In this document: in pieces, positions 39,471 to 49,852 of the stretch
Layout: each line of letters opens with the position of its first letter
Position numbering within the stretch: the first letter of the stretch is position 1
Source: Sphingomonas glaciei
Lineage (GTDB): Bacteria; Pseudomonadota; Alphaproteobacteria; Sphingomonadales; Sphingomonadaceae
Assembly (NCBI RefSeq): GCF_023380025.1
Contig: NZ_CP097253.1
Coordinates: 186,001-250,000, forward strand
Direction: 5' to 3'
Length of the DNA: 64,000 nt
Program-made: the position numbers and the translations under genes
Notes under the pieces: generated by a model
What the model was told of the DNA's origin: nothing
The model's database searches: none
What the model saw: the letters and a program-made list of their open reading frames with translations, nothing else

Positions 39471-40925
39471 ATGACCAAGACCTTTCTTCTGGGGGCGAGC
39501 AGCCTTTTGACATTGCTCGTCGCCGTTCCCGCCGCCGCGCAGCATGCGGGGCACCAAGGGCATACGATGCCAGCGCCAGCGCCCGAGCCGGCCAAGCCCA
39601 TCCAATCCGCCCCGACGGCCACGCCCGACCCGCATGCCGGACACGACATGGGCAAGATGGACCCGCATGCCGGGCACGACATGACGGCCAAGCCGGCGGC
39701 CGATCCGCACGCCGGGCATGACATGGCGGCTATGAACCATGGGGAGCATGGGGCGATGATCGGCGCGCTGGGCAGTTATCCGGCCGGGCGCGAATCCTCC
39801 GGGACTTCGTGGCAGCCGGATTCGGCCGAGCATCGCGGGCTGATGACGCAGGTCGGCGACTGGCACCTGATGGGCCATGCCGATCTGTTTGGCGTCTATA
39901 GCAAGCAGGGGAGCCGCCGCGGCGACGACAAATTGTTCGGTGCCGGCATGATCATGGGCATGGCCAAGCGGCCGATCGGCGGGGGGACGCTGCAGCTTCG
40001 CGCTGGATTCAGCCCAGACCCGCTGATGGGCAAGAGTGGCTATCCCCTGCTGCTGGCGAGCGGCGAGACCGCCAACGGGGTCGATCGCCTGATCGACCGC
40101 CAGCACCCGCACGATTTCGTGATGGAGCTGTCGGCCAGCCTGTCGCAGCCGATCGGACCGAAGAGCAGCGTCTTCCTCTACGGCGGGCTGCCGGGTGAGC
40201 CGGCGTTCGGGCCGGGCGCCTTCATGCACCGCGAATCGATCATGGATTCGCCCGAAGCGCCGATCAGCCACCATTGGCTCGATTCGCAGCATATCAGCTT
40301 CGGCGTGCTGACCGGCGGTGTGGTGCTCGACCGGGTGAAGCTGGAGGTTTCCCGATTTAACGGCCGCGAGCCCGACCAGTATCGCTGGAACATCGAAACC
40401 GCGCCGCTCGATTCGACCGCAGTCAGGGTCAGCGCCAACCCGACCCGCGACCTAGCGCTGCAGGCAAGCTGGGCCCGGCTGAAGGATCCGGAGCAGTTGG
40501 AGCCAGGCGTCAACCAGACCCGCTGGTCCGCGAGCGCCATCTACGCCACCGACCTGGCGAACGGCTGGCGCTCGGCCTCGACCTTGGCGTGGGGCCGAAA
40601 GAGTGCGGAGGGGCACGACTATGACGCCTTCGTCGCTGAGACCTCGCTGAAGAAGGGGCTGTGGACCCTATTCGGGCGCGGCGAGATCACCGAGAACAGC
40701 GAGCTGCTGCCGATCGACCATGAGGACGGAGAGCATCACGGAGAGGCGTTCACCGTCGGCAAGGTTTCGGCAGGCGCGATCCGCGATTTTCAGCTTTCGC
40801 CGCAGCTGAAGCTGGGTGTCGGCGGGCTGGTCGCGGTGAACTTCGTGCCGGACGGCCTTCGCGCCGAATATGGCAAGGCGCGGCCGCTTGGCGGGATGGC
40901 CTTCGTGCGGTTGAAGATCGGCTAG
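39471..40925 (+). CDS. Copper-resistance-type outer-membrane or periplasmic protein
   Basis: 484 residues from ATG 39471. A signal peptide ends at AAAQ. A His/Met-rich segment follows, with three exact DPHAGHDM repeats (nt 39627-39725) and further HxxH/MNHGEHG motifs. The remaining ~350 residues are beta-rich with alternating strands, resembling an outer-membrane barrel. The repeats resemble metal-binding motifs of CopB/PcoB-type proteins. It probably sequesters or exports copper. Third gene of the cluster. Confidence 0.75.
   Translation: MTKTFLLGASSLLTLLVAVPAAAQHAGHQGHTMPAPAPEPAKPIQSAPTATPDPHAGHDMGKMDPHAGHDMTAKPAADPHAGHDMAAMNHGEHGAMIGALGSYPAGRESSGTSWQPDSAEHRGLMTQVGDWHLMGHADLFGVYSKQGSRRGDDKLFGAGMIMGMAKRPIGGGTLQLRAGFSPDPLMGKSGYPLLLASGETANGVDRLIDRQHPHDFVMELSASLSQPIGPKSSVFLYGGLPGEPAFGPGAFMHRESIMDSPEAPISHHWLDSQHISFGVLTGGVVLDRVKLEVSRFNGREPDQYRWNIETAPLDSTAVRVSANPTRDLALQASWARLKDPEQLEPGVNQTRWSASAIYATDLANGWRSASTLAWGRKSAEGHDYDAFVAETSLKKGLWTLFGRGEITENSELLPIDHEDGEHHGEAFTVGKVSAGAIRDFQLSPQLKLGVGGLVAVNFVPDGLRAEYGKARPLGGMAFVRLKIG
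39627..39725 (+). repeat. Three DPHAGHDM-coding repeats
   Basis: 24-bp units at 39627, 39660 and 39702 encode the identical octapeptide DPHAGHDM and have diverged only at a few silent bases. Each supplies two His and one Met for metal binding. Confidence 0.85.
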
Positions 40926-40965
40926 TCCGCTTTCGCGGGCGCGCGGCCCCTGCTAGGTGGCGAGG

Positions 40966-41190
40966 ATGATTCACCTCTTCCTCGCCGCCGCGCTGGCCGC
41001 CGCGCCCGCGCCCGTCTCCGCTCCCGCTCAGGACCATGCCGACCATCACAAGGGCATGGAGTCGGAGTGCAAGATGGACTGCTGCAAGGGCGACAAGCCC
41101 ATGCCCTGCTGCGAGAAGATGAAGGCCGCCAAGAAGACCGCCGAGGCGCCCGCGGCGGAGGGTCATGGCGCCCACGAGCATGATCACTAA
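40966..41190 (+). CDS. Small secreted Cys/His-rich metal-binding protein
   Basis: 74 residues from ATG 40966 (GTG 40957 adds three). A signal peptide is followed by DHADHHKGMESECKMDCCKG and MPCCEKMK, then a His-rich tail GHGAHEHDH. The cysteine pairs and histidines suggest a periplasmic copper buffer. Last gene of the copper cluster and immediately followed by trxB (10-bp gap), hinting that trxB may share the transcript. Confidence 0.75.
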   Translation: MIHLFLAAALAAAPAPVSAPAQDHADHHKGMESECKMDCCKGDKPMPCCEKMKAAKKTAEAPAAEGHGAHEHDH

Positions 41191-41194
41191 GTAG

Positions 41195-42169
<975 letters not shown>

Positions 42170-42186
42170 GCGCCTGCGGCTGCGGC

Positions 42187-42462
42187 CTAGGCCAGTCGCT
42201 CCACGAAGGCCTTGAGCGAGCCGAAGCTGGCGAAATCCTCCGCTTCGACGTCGCTGTCCTCGATTAGAACCGCAAAGCGCTCCTCGATTCCGGTCAGGAG
42301 GTTGGCGACCGCCATCGAGTCGAATTCGGGCAGGGCGCCGAACAATTCGGTGGTCTCGTCGAAGGTGGCGACGCGGGCTGCGGAGAGGCCGAGGGTGTCG
42401 GCCAGCAACTGGCGCAGCGAGGTGTCGACGTCGGCCGACGGGATCTGGGGCTTGGCGGCCAT
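42187..42462 (-). CDS. Acyl carrier protein, exosortase-associated
   Basis: 91 residues from ATG 42462. Four-helix ACP fold with the phosphopantetheine Ser in EFDSMAVANLLTGIEE. It is not the fatty-acid ACP, since it lacks the ELGADSLD motif. It is divergent, with a 64-bp gap, from an AMP-forming ligase and a PLP decarboxylase of the families that accompany exosortase A loci, so it probably carries the intermediate they activate. Confidence 0.85.
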   Translation of the reverse strand: MAAKPQIPSADVDTSLRQLLADTLGLSAARVATFDETTELFGALPEFDSMAVANLLTGIEERFAVLIEDSDVEAEDFASFGSLKAFVERLA

Positions 42463-42526
42463 GGTGGCGGGGCGTCTAGGGGAGGGCTGGCCAAGGCGCA
42501 AGTTAGGCGGCATTCGGCAGGCCACG

Positions 42527-43987
42527 ATGCGCCCCGATCCGATGCCTTTTCCGCTCGACCATCTGACGCTTAGCGGGGAGCGCGATGCGCCGGCGCTGAC
42601 CGTCGGCGGCGAGACGCTGAGCTATGCGGCGCTCGATGAAGCGGTCGGCCGGATGGCGGACCGGCTGCTGTCCCTTGGACTGGTGGCCGGCGACCGGGTA
42701 GCAACCTGGATGGGCAAAACGACGCTCGCCTGCCTCGCGCCGCTGGCCTGCGCGCGGGCTGGGCTAGTGCATGTGCCGATCAATCCGGTGCTGCGCCGGG
42801 CGCAGGCCGAGCACATCCTTGCCGACAGCGGGGCGAGGCTGCTGATCGCCAATCGTGCGCGAATGGAGACGCTCGAGGCGCGCCCGGAGTTGGCCGTCGC
42901 GCTGGAGGGCTGGCGGGAGGGCGACGGTGCGCTTCCGCCTGGTTCGATCGAACCGGATGCCTTGGCGGCGTTGCTCTACACCTCGGGTTCGACCGGACGT
43001 CCCAAGGGCGTGATGCTGAGCCATGCCAACCTCTGGCTCGGTGCGGTGAGCGTGGCGCATTATCTTGGCCTGTCGGCGGCCGACCGTACCTTATGCGTGT
43101 TGCCGCTGGCGTTCGATTATGGGCAGAATCAGCTGCTCTCGACCTGGTTTGCCGGCGGTGAGGCGATCGCGTTCGACTACCTTTTGCCGCGTGATGTGGT
43201 GCGGGCGGTCGAGCGGACGCAGGCCACGGTGCTGGCCGGGGTGCCGCCCCTGTGGGTGCAACTGGCCGAGCAGGAGTGGGGCGGGGCGGGGATGAGCCTG
43301 CGCACGCTGACCAATTCGGGCGGGCACATGCCGGAGCCGCTGGTGCGGCGGCTGCGCGCGATGCTCCCGCAGGCGCGGCTGCATCTGATGTATGGGCTGA
43401 CCGAAGCCTTTCGCTCGGCCAGCCTCGATCCCGAACTGGTGGACAAGAAGCCGGATGCGGTGGGGGTGGCCATTCCCTTTGCCGAGCTGTCGGTGCGCCG
43501 CCCGGACGGCAGCGAGGCGGCGGCGGGCGAGGAAGGCGAGTTGGTCCACGCCGGGCCTCTGGTCGCGCATGGCTATTGGAACGACCCGGAGCGCACTGCC
43601 CAGCGATTTCGCGCCGGCGCGGTATGGTCGGGAGACCGGGCGGTGGTCGGCCCCGACGGGCTGCTACGCATCCGGGGACGCGACGACGCGATGATCAAGG
43701 TTTCGGGTCACCGCGTATCGCCAAGTGAGATCGAGGAAGCCGCGCTGGCAAGCGGTGCGGTCGAGGATTGCGCGGCGTTCGGGGTCAAGGACGAGCGGCT
43801 GGGGGCGCGGATCGTGCTAGTCGCGGTGGCCAAAGGGGACGGGGCCCACGAGCGCCTGCGGCGCTGGTTCGTGGCCGAGCTTCCCGCGCACCTGCGACCG
43901 AGCGAGGTGCGGTGGGTCGACGCGCTGCCGCTGTCGCCCAACGGCAAGATCGACCGGGCGGCGCTGGCGGAGGAGATGCCGCGATGA
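42527..43987 (+). CDS. AMP-forming acyl-CoA/amino-acid ligase, exosortase A-associated
   Basis: 486 residues from ATG 42527. Adenylate-forming enzyme: P-loop LLYTSGSTGRPKGVMLSH, the A5-type motif LMYGLTEAFR, and the C-terminal domain with GRDDAMIKVSGHRVSP and the catalytic Lys in NGKIDRAAL. It is likely to activate a carboxylate and load it on the divergent ACP. The stop overlaps the next start (ATGA), coupling it to the decarboxylase. The association with exosortase A is from family knowledge; its substrate is unknown. Confidence 0.88.
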   Translation: MRPDPMPFPLDHLTLSGERDAPALTVGGETLSYAALDEAVGRMADRLLSLGLVAGDRVATWMGKTTLACLAPLACARAGLVHVPINPVLRRAQAEHILADSGARLLIANRARMETLEARPELAVALEGWREGDGALPPGSIEPDALAALLYTSGSTGRPKGVMLSHANLWLGAVSVAHYLGLSAADRTLCVLPLAFDYGQNQLLSTWFAGGEAIAFDYLLPRDVVRAVERTQATVLAGVPPLWVQLAEQEWGGAGMSLRTLTNSGGHMPEPLVRRLRAMLPQARLHLMYGLTEAFRSASLDPELVDKKPDAVGVAIPFAELSVRRPDGSEAAAGEEGELVHAGPLVAHGYWNDPERTAQRFRAGAVWSGDRAVVGPDGLLRIRGRDDAMIKVSGHRVSPSEIEEAALASGAVEDCAAFGVKDERLGARIVLVAVAKGDGAHERLRRWFVAELPAHLRPSEVRWVDALPLSPNGKIDRAALAEEMPR

Positions 43988-45210
43988 AAGCGATGGGGCC
44001 GGTCTCGGCGGACTTCCTGCGTGGCGGCGGTGACCTGTCGTTCGGCGGAAAAAGCGCTGAGGAGCTGATCGCGGCGCATGGGGCGCCCCTGTTCGTCTAT
44101 AATCACGCGATCATCGACCGGCAGGCGAAGCGGTATCGCGCTGCCTTCGCGGGCGTCGGGCTGCATTATGCGGTCAAGGCCAATCCTTTCGCGCCGTTGA
44201 TGCAGCATATGGCGGGGCTGGTGGATGGCCTGGACCTCGCGTCGTCAGGGGAGCTGGTCAGGGTGGAGGCGGCCGGGCTGCTGCGGCCCGACCTACCATT
44301 GAGCTTTGCCGGTCCCGGGAAGACCAGCAGCGATTTGGCCGAAGCGGTGCAGGCCGGAGTGTGCGTTCACGTCGAGAGCGAGAATGAGCTCGAGCGACTG
44401 TTGGCGATCGCGAAGCTGACGAAGCAGCAGGCCAGCATTGGTGTGCGGGTCAATCCGCCGTTCGGACTCAAGGGTTCGGGGATGAAGATGGGCGGGCTGG
44501 CGAGCCAGTTCGGGGTCGACCACGAGGCGGTGCCGGGTCTGGTGCGGCGGATCGTCGAGGCGGGGGCGGAGTGGCGGGGCTTGCATGTCTATGCGGGGTC
44601 GCAGTCGCTGTCGGCAGAGGCGGTGATCGACATGCAGCGAGCGACGGTCGCACTGGCGGGGGAGATTGCGACCGAGGTGGGCCTTACCCCGCCGGAGGTG
44701 AACCTCGGCGGTGGGTTCGGGATACCCTATTTCGCGGGAGACAAGCCGCTCGACATCGAAGCGGTTGGAGCGGCTCTGGAGGACACGCTGGCGAACCGCC
44801 CACTGATCCTGGCCGGAACCAACTTCGTTATCGAGCTTGGCCGCTGGCTGGTCGGAGAGTGCGGGGTCTATCTGACCCGCGTGGTCGACCGGAAGGTTAG
44901 CCGCGGCAAGACCTTCTTGGTGGTCGACGGCGGGCTCCACCACATGCTGGCGGCGAGCGGGAATTTCGGCCAGCTGCTGCGCCGCAATTATCCGGTGGCG
45001 GTGGCAAACCGCTTCGGCGACGAGCCGGAAGAGGAAGTGACGGTCGTCGGCTGCCTGTGCACCCCGCTCGACCTGCTGGCCGACGAGGTGGCCTTACCCC
45101 GGGCGGAAGTGGGCGACGTGATCGCCATCTTCTGCGCCGGGGCTTACGGCCTGACCGCGAGCCCCCAGGCCTTTCTGAGCCAGGGGGCCGCGCGGGAGGT
45201 GCTGGTCTAG
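43984..45210 (+). CDS. PLP-dependent decarboxylase, exosortase A-associated
   Basis: 408 residues, fold-type III (alanine-racemase-like) decarboxylase of the ornithine/diaminopimelate group. PLP Lys in HYAVKANPF, the Gly-rich phosphate loop LGGGFGIPYF, and the C-terminal CxxxD-type segment GCLCTPLDLL. ATG overlaps the ligase stop. Together with ligase and ACP it forms the three-gene set seen next to exosortase A loci. It probably produces an amine-bearing building block for surface polysaccharide or anchor synthesis; this is inference. Confidence 0.88.
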   Translation: MKAMGPVSADFLRGGGDLSFGGKSAEELIAAHGAPLFVYNHAIIDRQAKRYRAAFAGVGLHYAVKANPFAPLMQHMAGLVDGLDLASSGELVRVEAAGLLRPDLPLSFAGPGKTSSDLAEAVQAGVCVHVESENELERLLAIAKLTKQQASIGVRVNPPFGLKGSGMKMGGLASQFGVDHEAVPGLVRRIVEAGAEWRGLHVYAGSQSLSAEAVIDMQRATVALAGEIATEVGLTPPEVNLGGGFGIPYFAGDKPLDIEAVGAALEDTLANRPLILAGTNFVIELGRWLVGECGVYLTRVVDRKVSRGKTFLVVDGGLHHMLAASGNFGQLLRRNYPVAVANRFGDEPEEEVTVVGCLCTPLDLLADEVALPRAEVGDVIAIFCAGAYGLTASPQAFLSQGAAREVLV

Positions 45211-46088
45211 TTCGCCAGCGGGATCGCGCTGCCGCTGGTGTCGGCAGCGGTGCCGCGGGTTTCCTGAGTCAGGAAGCCGACGACGTCGCGGCAGAAGCGC
45301 TCCTTGTCGGTTTCGAAGATGCCGTGCGGGCTGCCGTCATATTCGATCAGCGTGGCGTGCGGCAGCATCTCGGCCAGCTTCCGGCCGGTGCCTTCGATCG
45401 GGACGTTGGCGTCGCTGGTGCCGTGCAAGATCAGCGTCGGAATGCCTTCCAGCGCCGGAACGTCGGGGCGGAAGTCGGTCCCGGCCCAGGCCGCCGCCGC
45501 CGCATAGGTCGGCCGCGCGCCGGCCATCATCGCCTGCTGGAAGCCGGAATCGAGCACCGCTTCACTGACCGGGCGCGACAGCACGCCCCAGCCGTAGAAT
45601 TGCTGCAGGAAGGTCTTCATGAAACCCGCGCGGTCTTCCATCATCTGTTTGGTAATGTCGTCGAGCTTCGACTGGGGGACGCCGTCGGGCCAATCGTCGC
45701 TCTGCGCAACCTTAGGCACGACCGAGCTGGCGAACACCGCCGCGCTGACGCGGCCACGGCCCTGCTTAGAGGTGAAGCGGGCGACTTCGCCGCCGCCCAT
45801 CGAGAAGCCGACCAACGCGACCGGCTGGTTGATACCGGCATCCTCGAGGATCGCGGCGACATCGTCTGCGAAGGTGTCATAATCATAGCCGTTCCACGGC
45901 TGGTCCGACCGTCCGAAACCGCGGCGATCGGGGATGATGCAGCGCTTGCCGGCTTCGACCAGCTTGATCGCCAGGTCGTCGAAGGTGTCGCCGGTCAGTG
46001 GCCAGCCATGCAGCAGGACGACGGGATCACCCTGGCCCCAGTCCTTGTAGTAAAGCATCGTGCCGTCTTTGGCCTTGGCATAGGTCAT
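45207..46088 (-). CDS. Alpha/beta hydrolase, non-heme haloperoxidase-like
   Basis: 293 residues. Starts MTYAKAKDGTMLYYKDWGQGDPVVLLHGWPL, as in cofactor-free chloroperoxidases/esterases. Nucleophile elbow GFSMGGGE, Asp in ILHGTSDANVP and His in YDGSPHGIFETD complete the triad. GGAGATCACC precedes the ATG. Its stop overlaps the decarboxylase stop by 4 bp. The native activity is likely esterase or perhydrolase. Confidence 0.9.
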   Translation of the reverse strand: MTYAKAKDGTMLYYKDWGQGDPVVLLHGWPLTGDTFDDLAIKLVEAGKRCIIPDRRGFGRSDQPWNGYDYDTFADDVAAILEDAGINQPVALVGFSMGGGEVARFTSKQGRGRVSAAVFASSVVPKVAQSDDWPDGVPQSKLDDITKQMMEDRAGFMKTFLQQFYGWGVLSRPVSEAVLDSGFQQAMMAGARPTYAAAAAWAGTDFRPDVPALEGIPTLILHGTSDANVPIEGTGRKLAEMLPHATLIEYDGSPHGIFETDKERFCRDVVGFLTQETRGTAADTSGSAIPLAN

Positions 46089-46179
46089 TGGTGATCTCCG
46101 TCAGGATTGTGTGGAAGGTTAACGGTTCAGGCTGCTTCCCGTTGCGGGGCGGGCGAAGCATCTTTAGGCGAGATGCCTG

Positions 46180-47541
46180 ATGGCCAAGCTCAAAGCCCGT
46201 TACGTCTGCCAGGCCTGCGGGTCGGTCCACTCGCGCTGGCAGGGGCAGTGCCCCGATTGCGCCGAGTGGAACACGCTGATCCAGGAAAGCGCCGCGCCGA
46301 CCGTGTTCAGCCAGAAGCACGACCTGTCGACCGGCGGGCGGGCGGTGGAGCTGGTCGGGCTCGACGCCGTGGTCGCGCTGCCGGTGCGGATCTCGACCGG
46401 AATCGCCGAATTCGACCGGGCAGTGGGCGGAGGGATCGTGCCGGGGTCGGCGATGCTGCTGGCGGGCGATCCCGGGATCGGCAAGTCGACCCTGCTGCTG
46501 CAGGTCGCCGCCTCGGTCGCGCTGAGCGGCAAGGGCGCGGTCTATGTCTCTGGCGAGGAAGCGGTCGACCAGGTCCGGCTGCGCGCGCTTCGGCTGGGAC
46601 TGGGCGCGGCGCCGGTCAAGCTGGCGAGCGTCACCAGCGTGCGCGACATCCTGACCACCCTGCAGAGCGAGAGTCCGCCGGCGCTGTTGGTGATCGACAG
46701 CGTCCAGACCATGCATTCGGACCTGATCGAAGGCGCACCGGGCACGGTCAGCCAGGTCCGGGCCAGCGCGCAGGAGCTGATCCGCTTCGCCAAGGAGCGC
46801 GGCACCGCGCTGATCCTGGTCGGCCATGTCACCAAGGACGGCAGCATCGCGGGGCCCCGCGTGCTCGAGCATATGGTCGACGCGGTCCTTGGTTTCGAAG
46901 GCGAGCGCAGCCACCAGTATCGCATCCTGCGGGCGGTCAAGAACCGGTTCGGCGGGACCGACGAGATCGGGGTCTTCGCGATGGAGGGGGCGGGGCTGGC
47001 CGAGGTGCCGAACCCCAGCGCGCTGTTCCTGACCCGGCGCGACGATCCGGTCAGCGGCACCGCCATCTTCCCGGCGCTGGAGGGGACGAGGCCGGTGCTG
47101 GTCGAGATTCAGGCGCTGACCGTGCGGCTGGCCAGCGGGGCGACCCCGCGGCGTTCGGCGGTCGGATGGGACAGTTCGCGCCTGGCCATGCTGCTGGCGG
47201 TGCTGGAGGCGCGCTGTGGGGTGAGCTTCGCAACGGCCGAGGTGTATCTGAATGTCGCCGGCGGCTACAAATTGCAGGATCCGGCGGCGGACCTTGCGGT
47301 GGCGGCGGCGCTGGTCTCGGCACTGAGCGAGCGGCCGGTCCCGGCGGAAGCGGTGGTGATGGGCGAGGTCGCGCTGTCGGGCGAAGTACGGCAGGCCGCA
47401 CATACGCAGCTTCGGCTGAAGGAGGCGGCCAAGCTCGGTTTCGAGGAAGCGTGGGTGCCGGGCGGGGTCGAGGCCAAGGGGATCAAGCTCGCCAGATTTG
47501 CCCAGTTGCGAGGGCTGGTCGAGAAGGTGACGGGGCGGTGA
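46180..47541 (+). CDS. radA: DNA repair protein RadA (Sms)
   Basis: 453 residues. N-terminal zinc finger Cys10-x2-Cys13...Cys24-x2-Cys27, RecA-like ATPase with Walker A GDPGIGKSTLL, the RadA-specific KNRFGGTDEIGVF motif, and a C-terminal Lon-protease-like domain (GVSFATAEVYLNVAGGYKL...DLAVAAALVSAL). It promotes branch migration during recombinational repair. cvpA follows after a short gap. Confidence 0.97.
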   Translation: MAKLKARYVCQACGSVHSRWQGQCPDCAEWNTLIQESAAPTVFSQKHDLSTGGRAVELVGLDAVVALPVRISTGIAEFDRAVGGGIVPGSAMLLAGDPGIGKSTLLLQVAASVALSGKGAVYVSGEEAVDQVRLRALRLGLGAAPVKLASVTSVRDILTTLQSESPPALLVIDSVQTMHSDLIEGAPGTVSQVRASAQELIRFAKERGTALILVGHVTKDGSIAGPRVLEHMVDAVLGFEGERSHQYRILRAVKNRFGGTDEIGVFAMEGAGLAEVPNPSALFLTRRDDPVSGTAIFPALEGTRPVLVEIQALTVRLASGATPRRSAVGWDSSRLAMLLAVLEARCGVSFATAEVYLNVAGGYKLQDPAADLAVAAALVSALSERPVPAEAVVMGEVALSGEVRQAAHTQLRLKEAAKLGFEEAWVPGGVEAKGIKLARFAQLRGLVEKVTGR

Positions 47542-47589
47542 CGCGCCTCTAGCGCCACCCGCCTCTCTCGCTTATCGCTGCACTGCACC

Positions 47590-48098
47590 ATGACCGCGCT
47601 CGATATCTTTGTTCTCTTGGCGCTCGGCGGCGGCGCGCTGGTCGGATTCGTGCGCGGATTCGTGCAGGAAGCGCTGGTGCTGGCGGCCTGGGCTGCGGGG
47701 CTGGTCGCGCTGATCCTGTTTCATGCGCCGGTGGCGGAATATGTCAGCACCACCACCAAGGGGCCAACCGGCGCCGCCGCGCTGGCGTTCGTGATCCTGT
47801 TCCTGCCGGCCTATATAGGCATGCGGCTGCTCGCCCACCGGCTCGGGCGCCAGGCGCGTGCGTCGCGGCTGATGCCGCTCGACCGGCTGCTCGGCGGCGG
47901 GTTCGGAATGCTCAAGGGATTGGTCGGGGCGACCCTGTTCTTCCTGCTCGCCAATCTCGGCACCGACCTCGTCTACGGCGCGCGGGCCGAGCGGCCCGAG
48001 TGGATGCGCGACAGTCGCACCTATCCCCTGCTCGACGCCAGTGGCCGAGCCCTGCTCGCCACCTGGAACGAGACCCGCCTCAAGCGAATGAACCAGAA

Positions 48099-48102
<4 letters not shown>
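47590..48102 (+). CDS. cvpA: CvpA family membrane protein
   Basis: 170 residues with about four membrane helices. The first segment, [26 protein letters not shown], is the CvpA family signature. The C-terminus is basic. CvpA relatives affect colicin V production and envelope stress tolerance. The stop overlaps the cysS ATG (ATGA), beginning a run of four coupled genes. Confidence 0.9.
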
Positions 48103-49417
<1,315 letters not shown>

Positions 49418-49421
<4 letters not shown>

Positions 49422-49852
49422 TCCGCGAGGCGCCTTACACGCTCGACATCCTAAGGCTGGCGGCCTCGCTGCCGGTGGACGGGACGCTGGAGGGGGCCAA
49501 TCATAAGGCGGAAGCGCGCTCGGCGACTTGCGGTTCGACCATCCGCACCGAGCTCCGGACCGCTGACGGACGGATCGTCGCCATCGCCCAGAAGGTGACC
49601 GCCTGCGCCTATGGCCAGGCCAGCGCCGCGCTGGTGCAGGGCTGGGCGCCGGGCCGGCTGCGGGCGGAGGTGATTGTGATGCGGGCGGCGCTCAAGGCCT
49701 GGCTGGAAAGCCGAGGCGAGATGCCTAGCGAATATGCAATGCTGGCGCCTGTGCAGGGCCGGATTGGGCGGCACGGCGCAGTGTTGTTGCCTTTCGATGC
49801 GCTGCTCAAGGCGCTGGAGGGCGAAGCCAGAGATATCGAGGCAGCGGAGTGA
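49418..49852 (+). CDS. IscU/NifU-like Fe-S cluster scaffold protein
   Basis: 144 residues. IscU/NifU-N-like pattern with cysteines in [12 protein letters not shown] and [13 protein letters not shown]. The third cysteine of canonical IscU, expected near residue 105, is absent, so cluster binding may differ. Coupled at both ends by 4-bp overlaps (ATGA with cysS, GTGA with the antiporter). This is not the main Isc/Suf scaffold, since no cysteine desulfurase is nearby. Confidence 0.8.
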
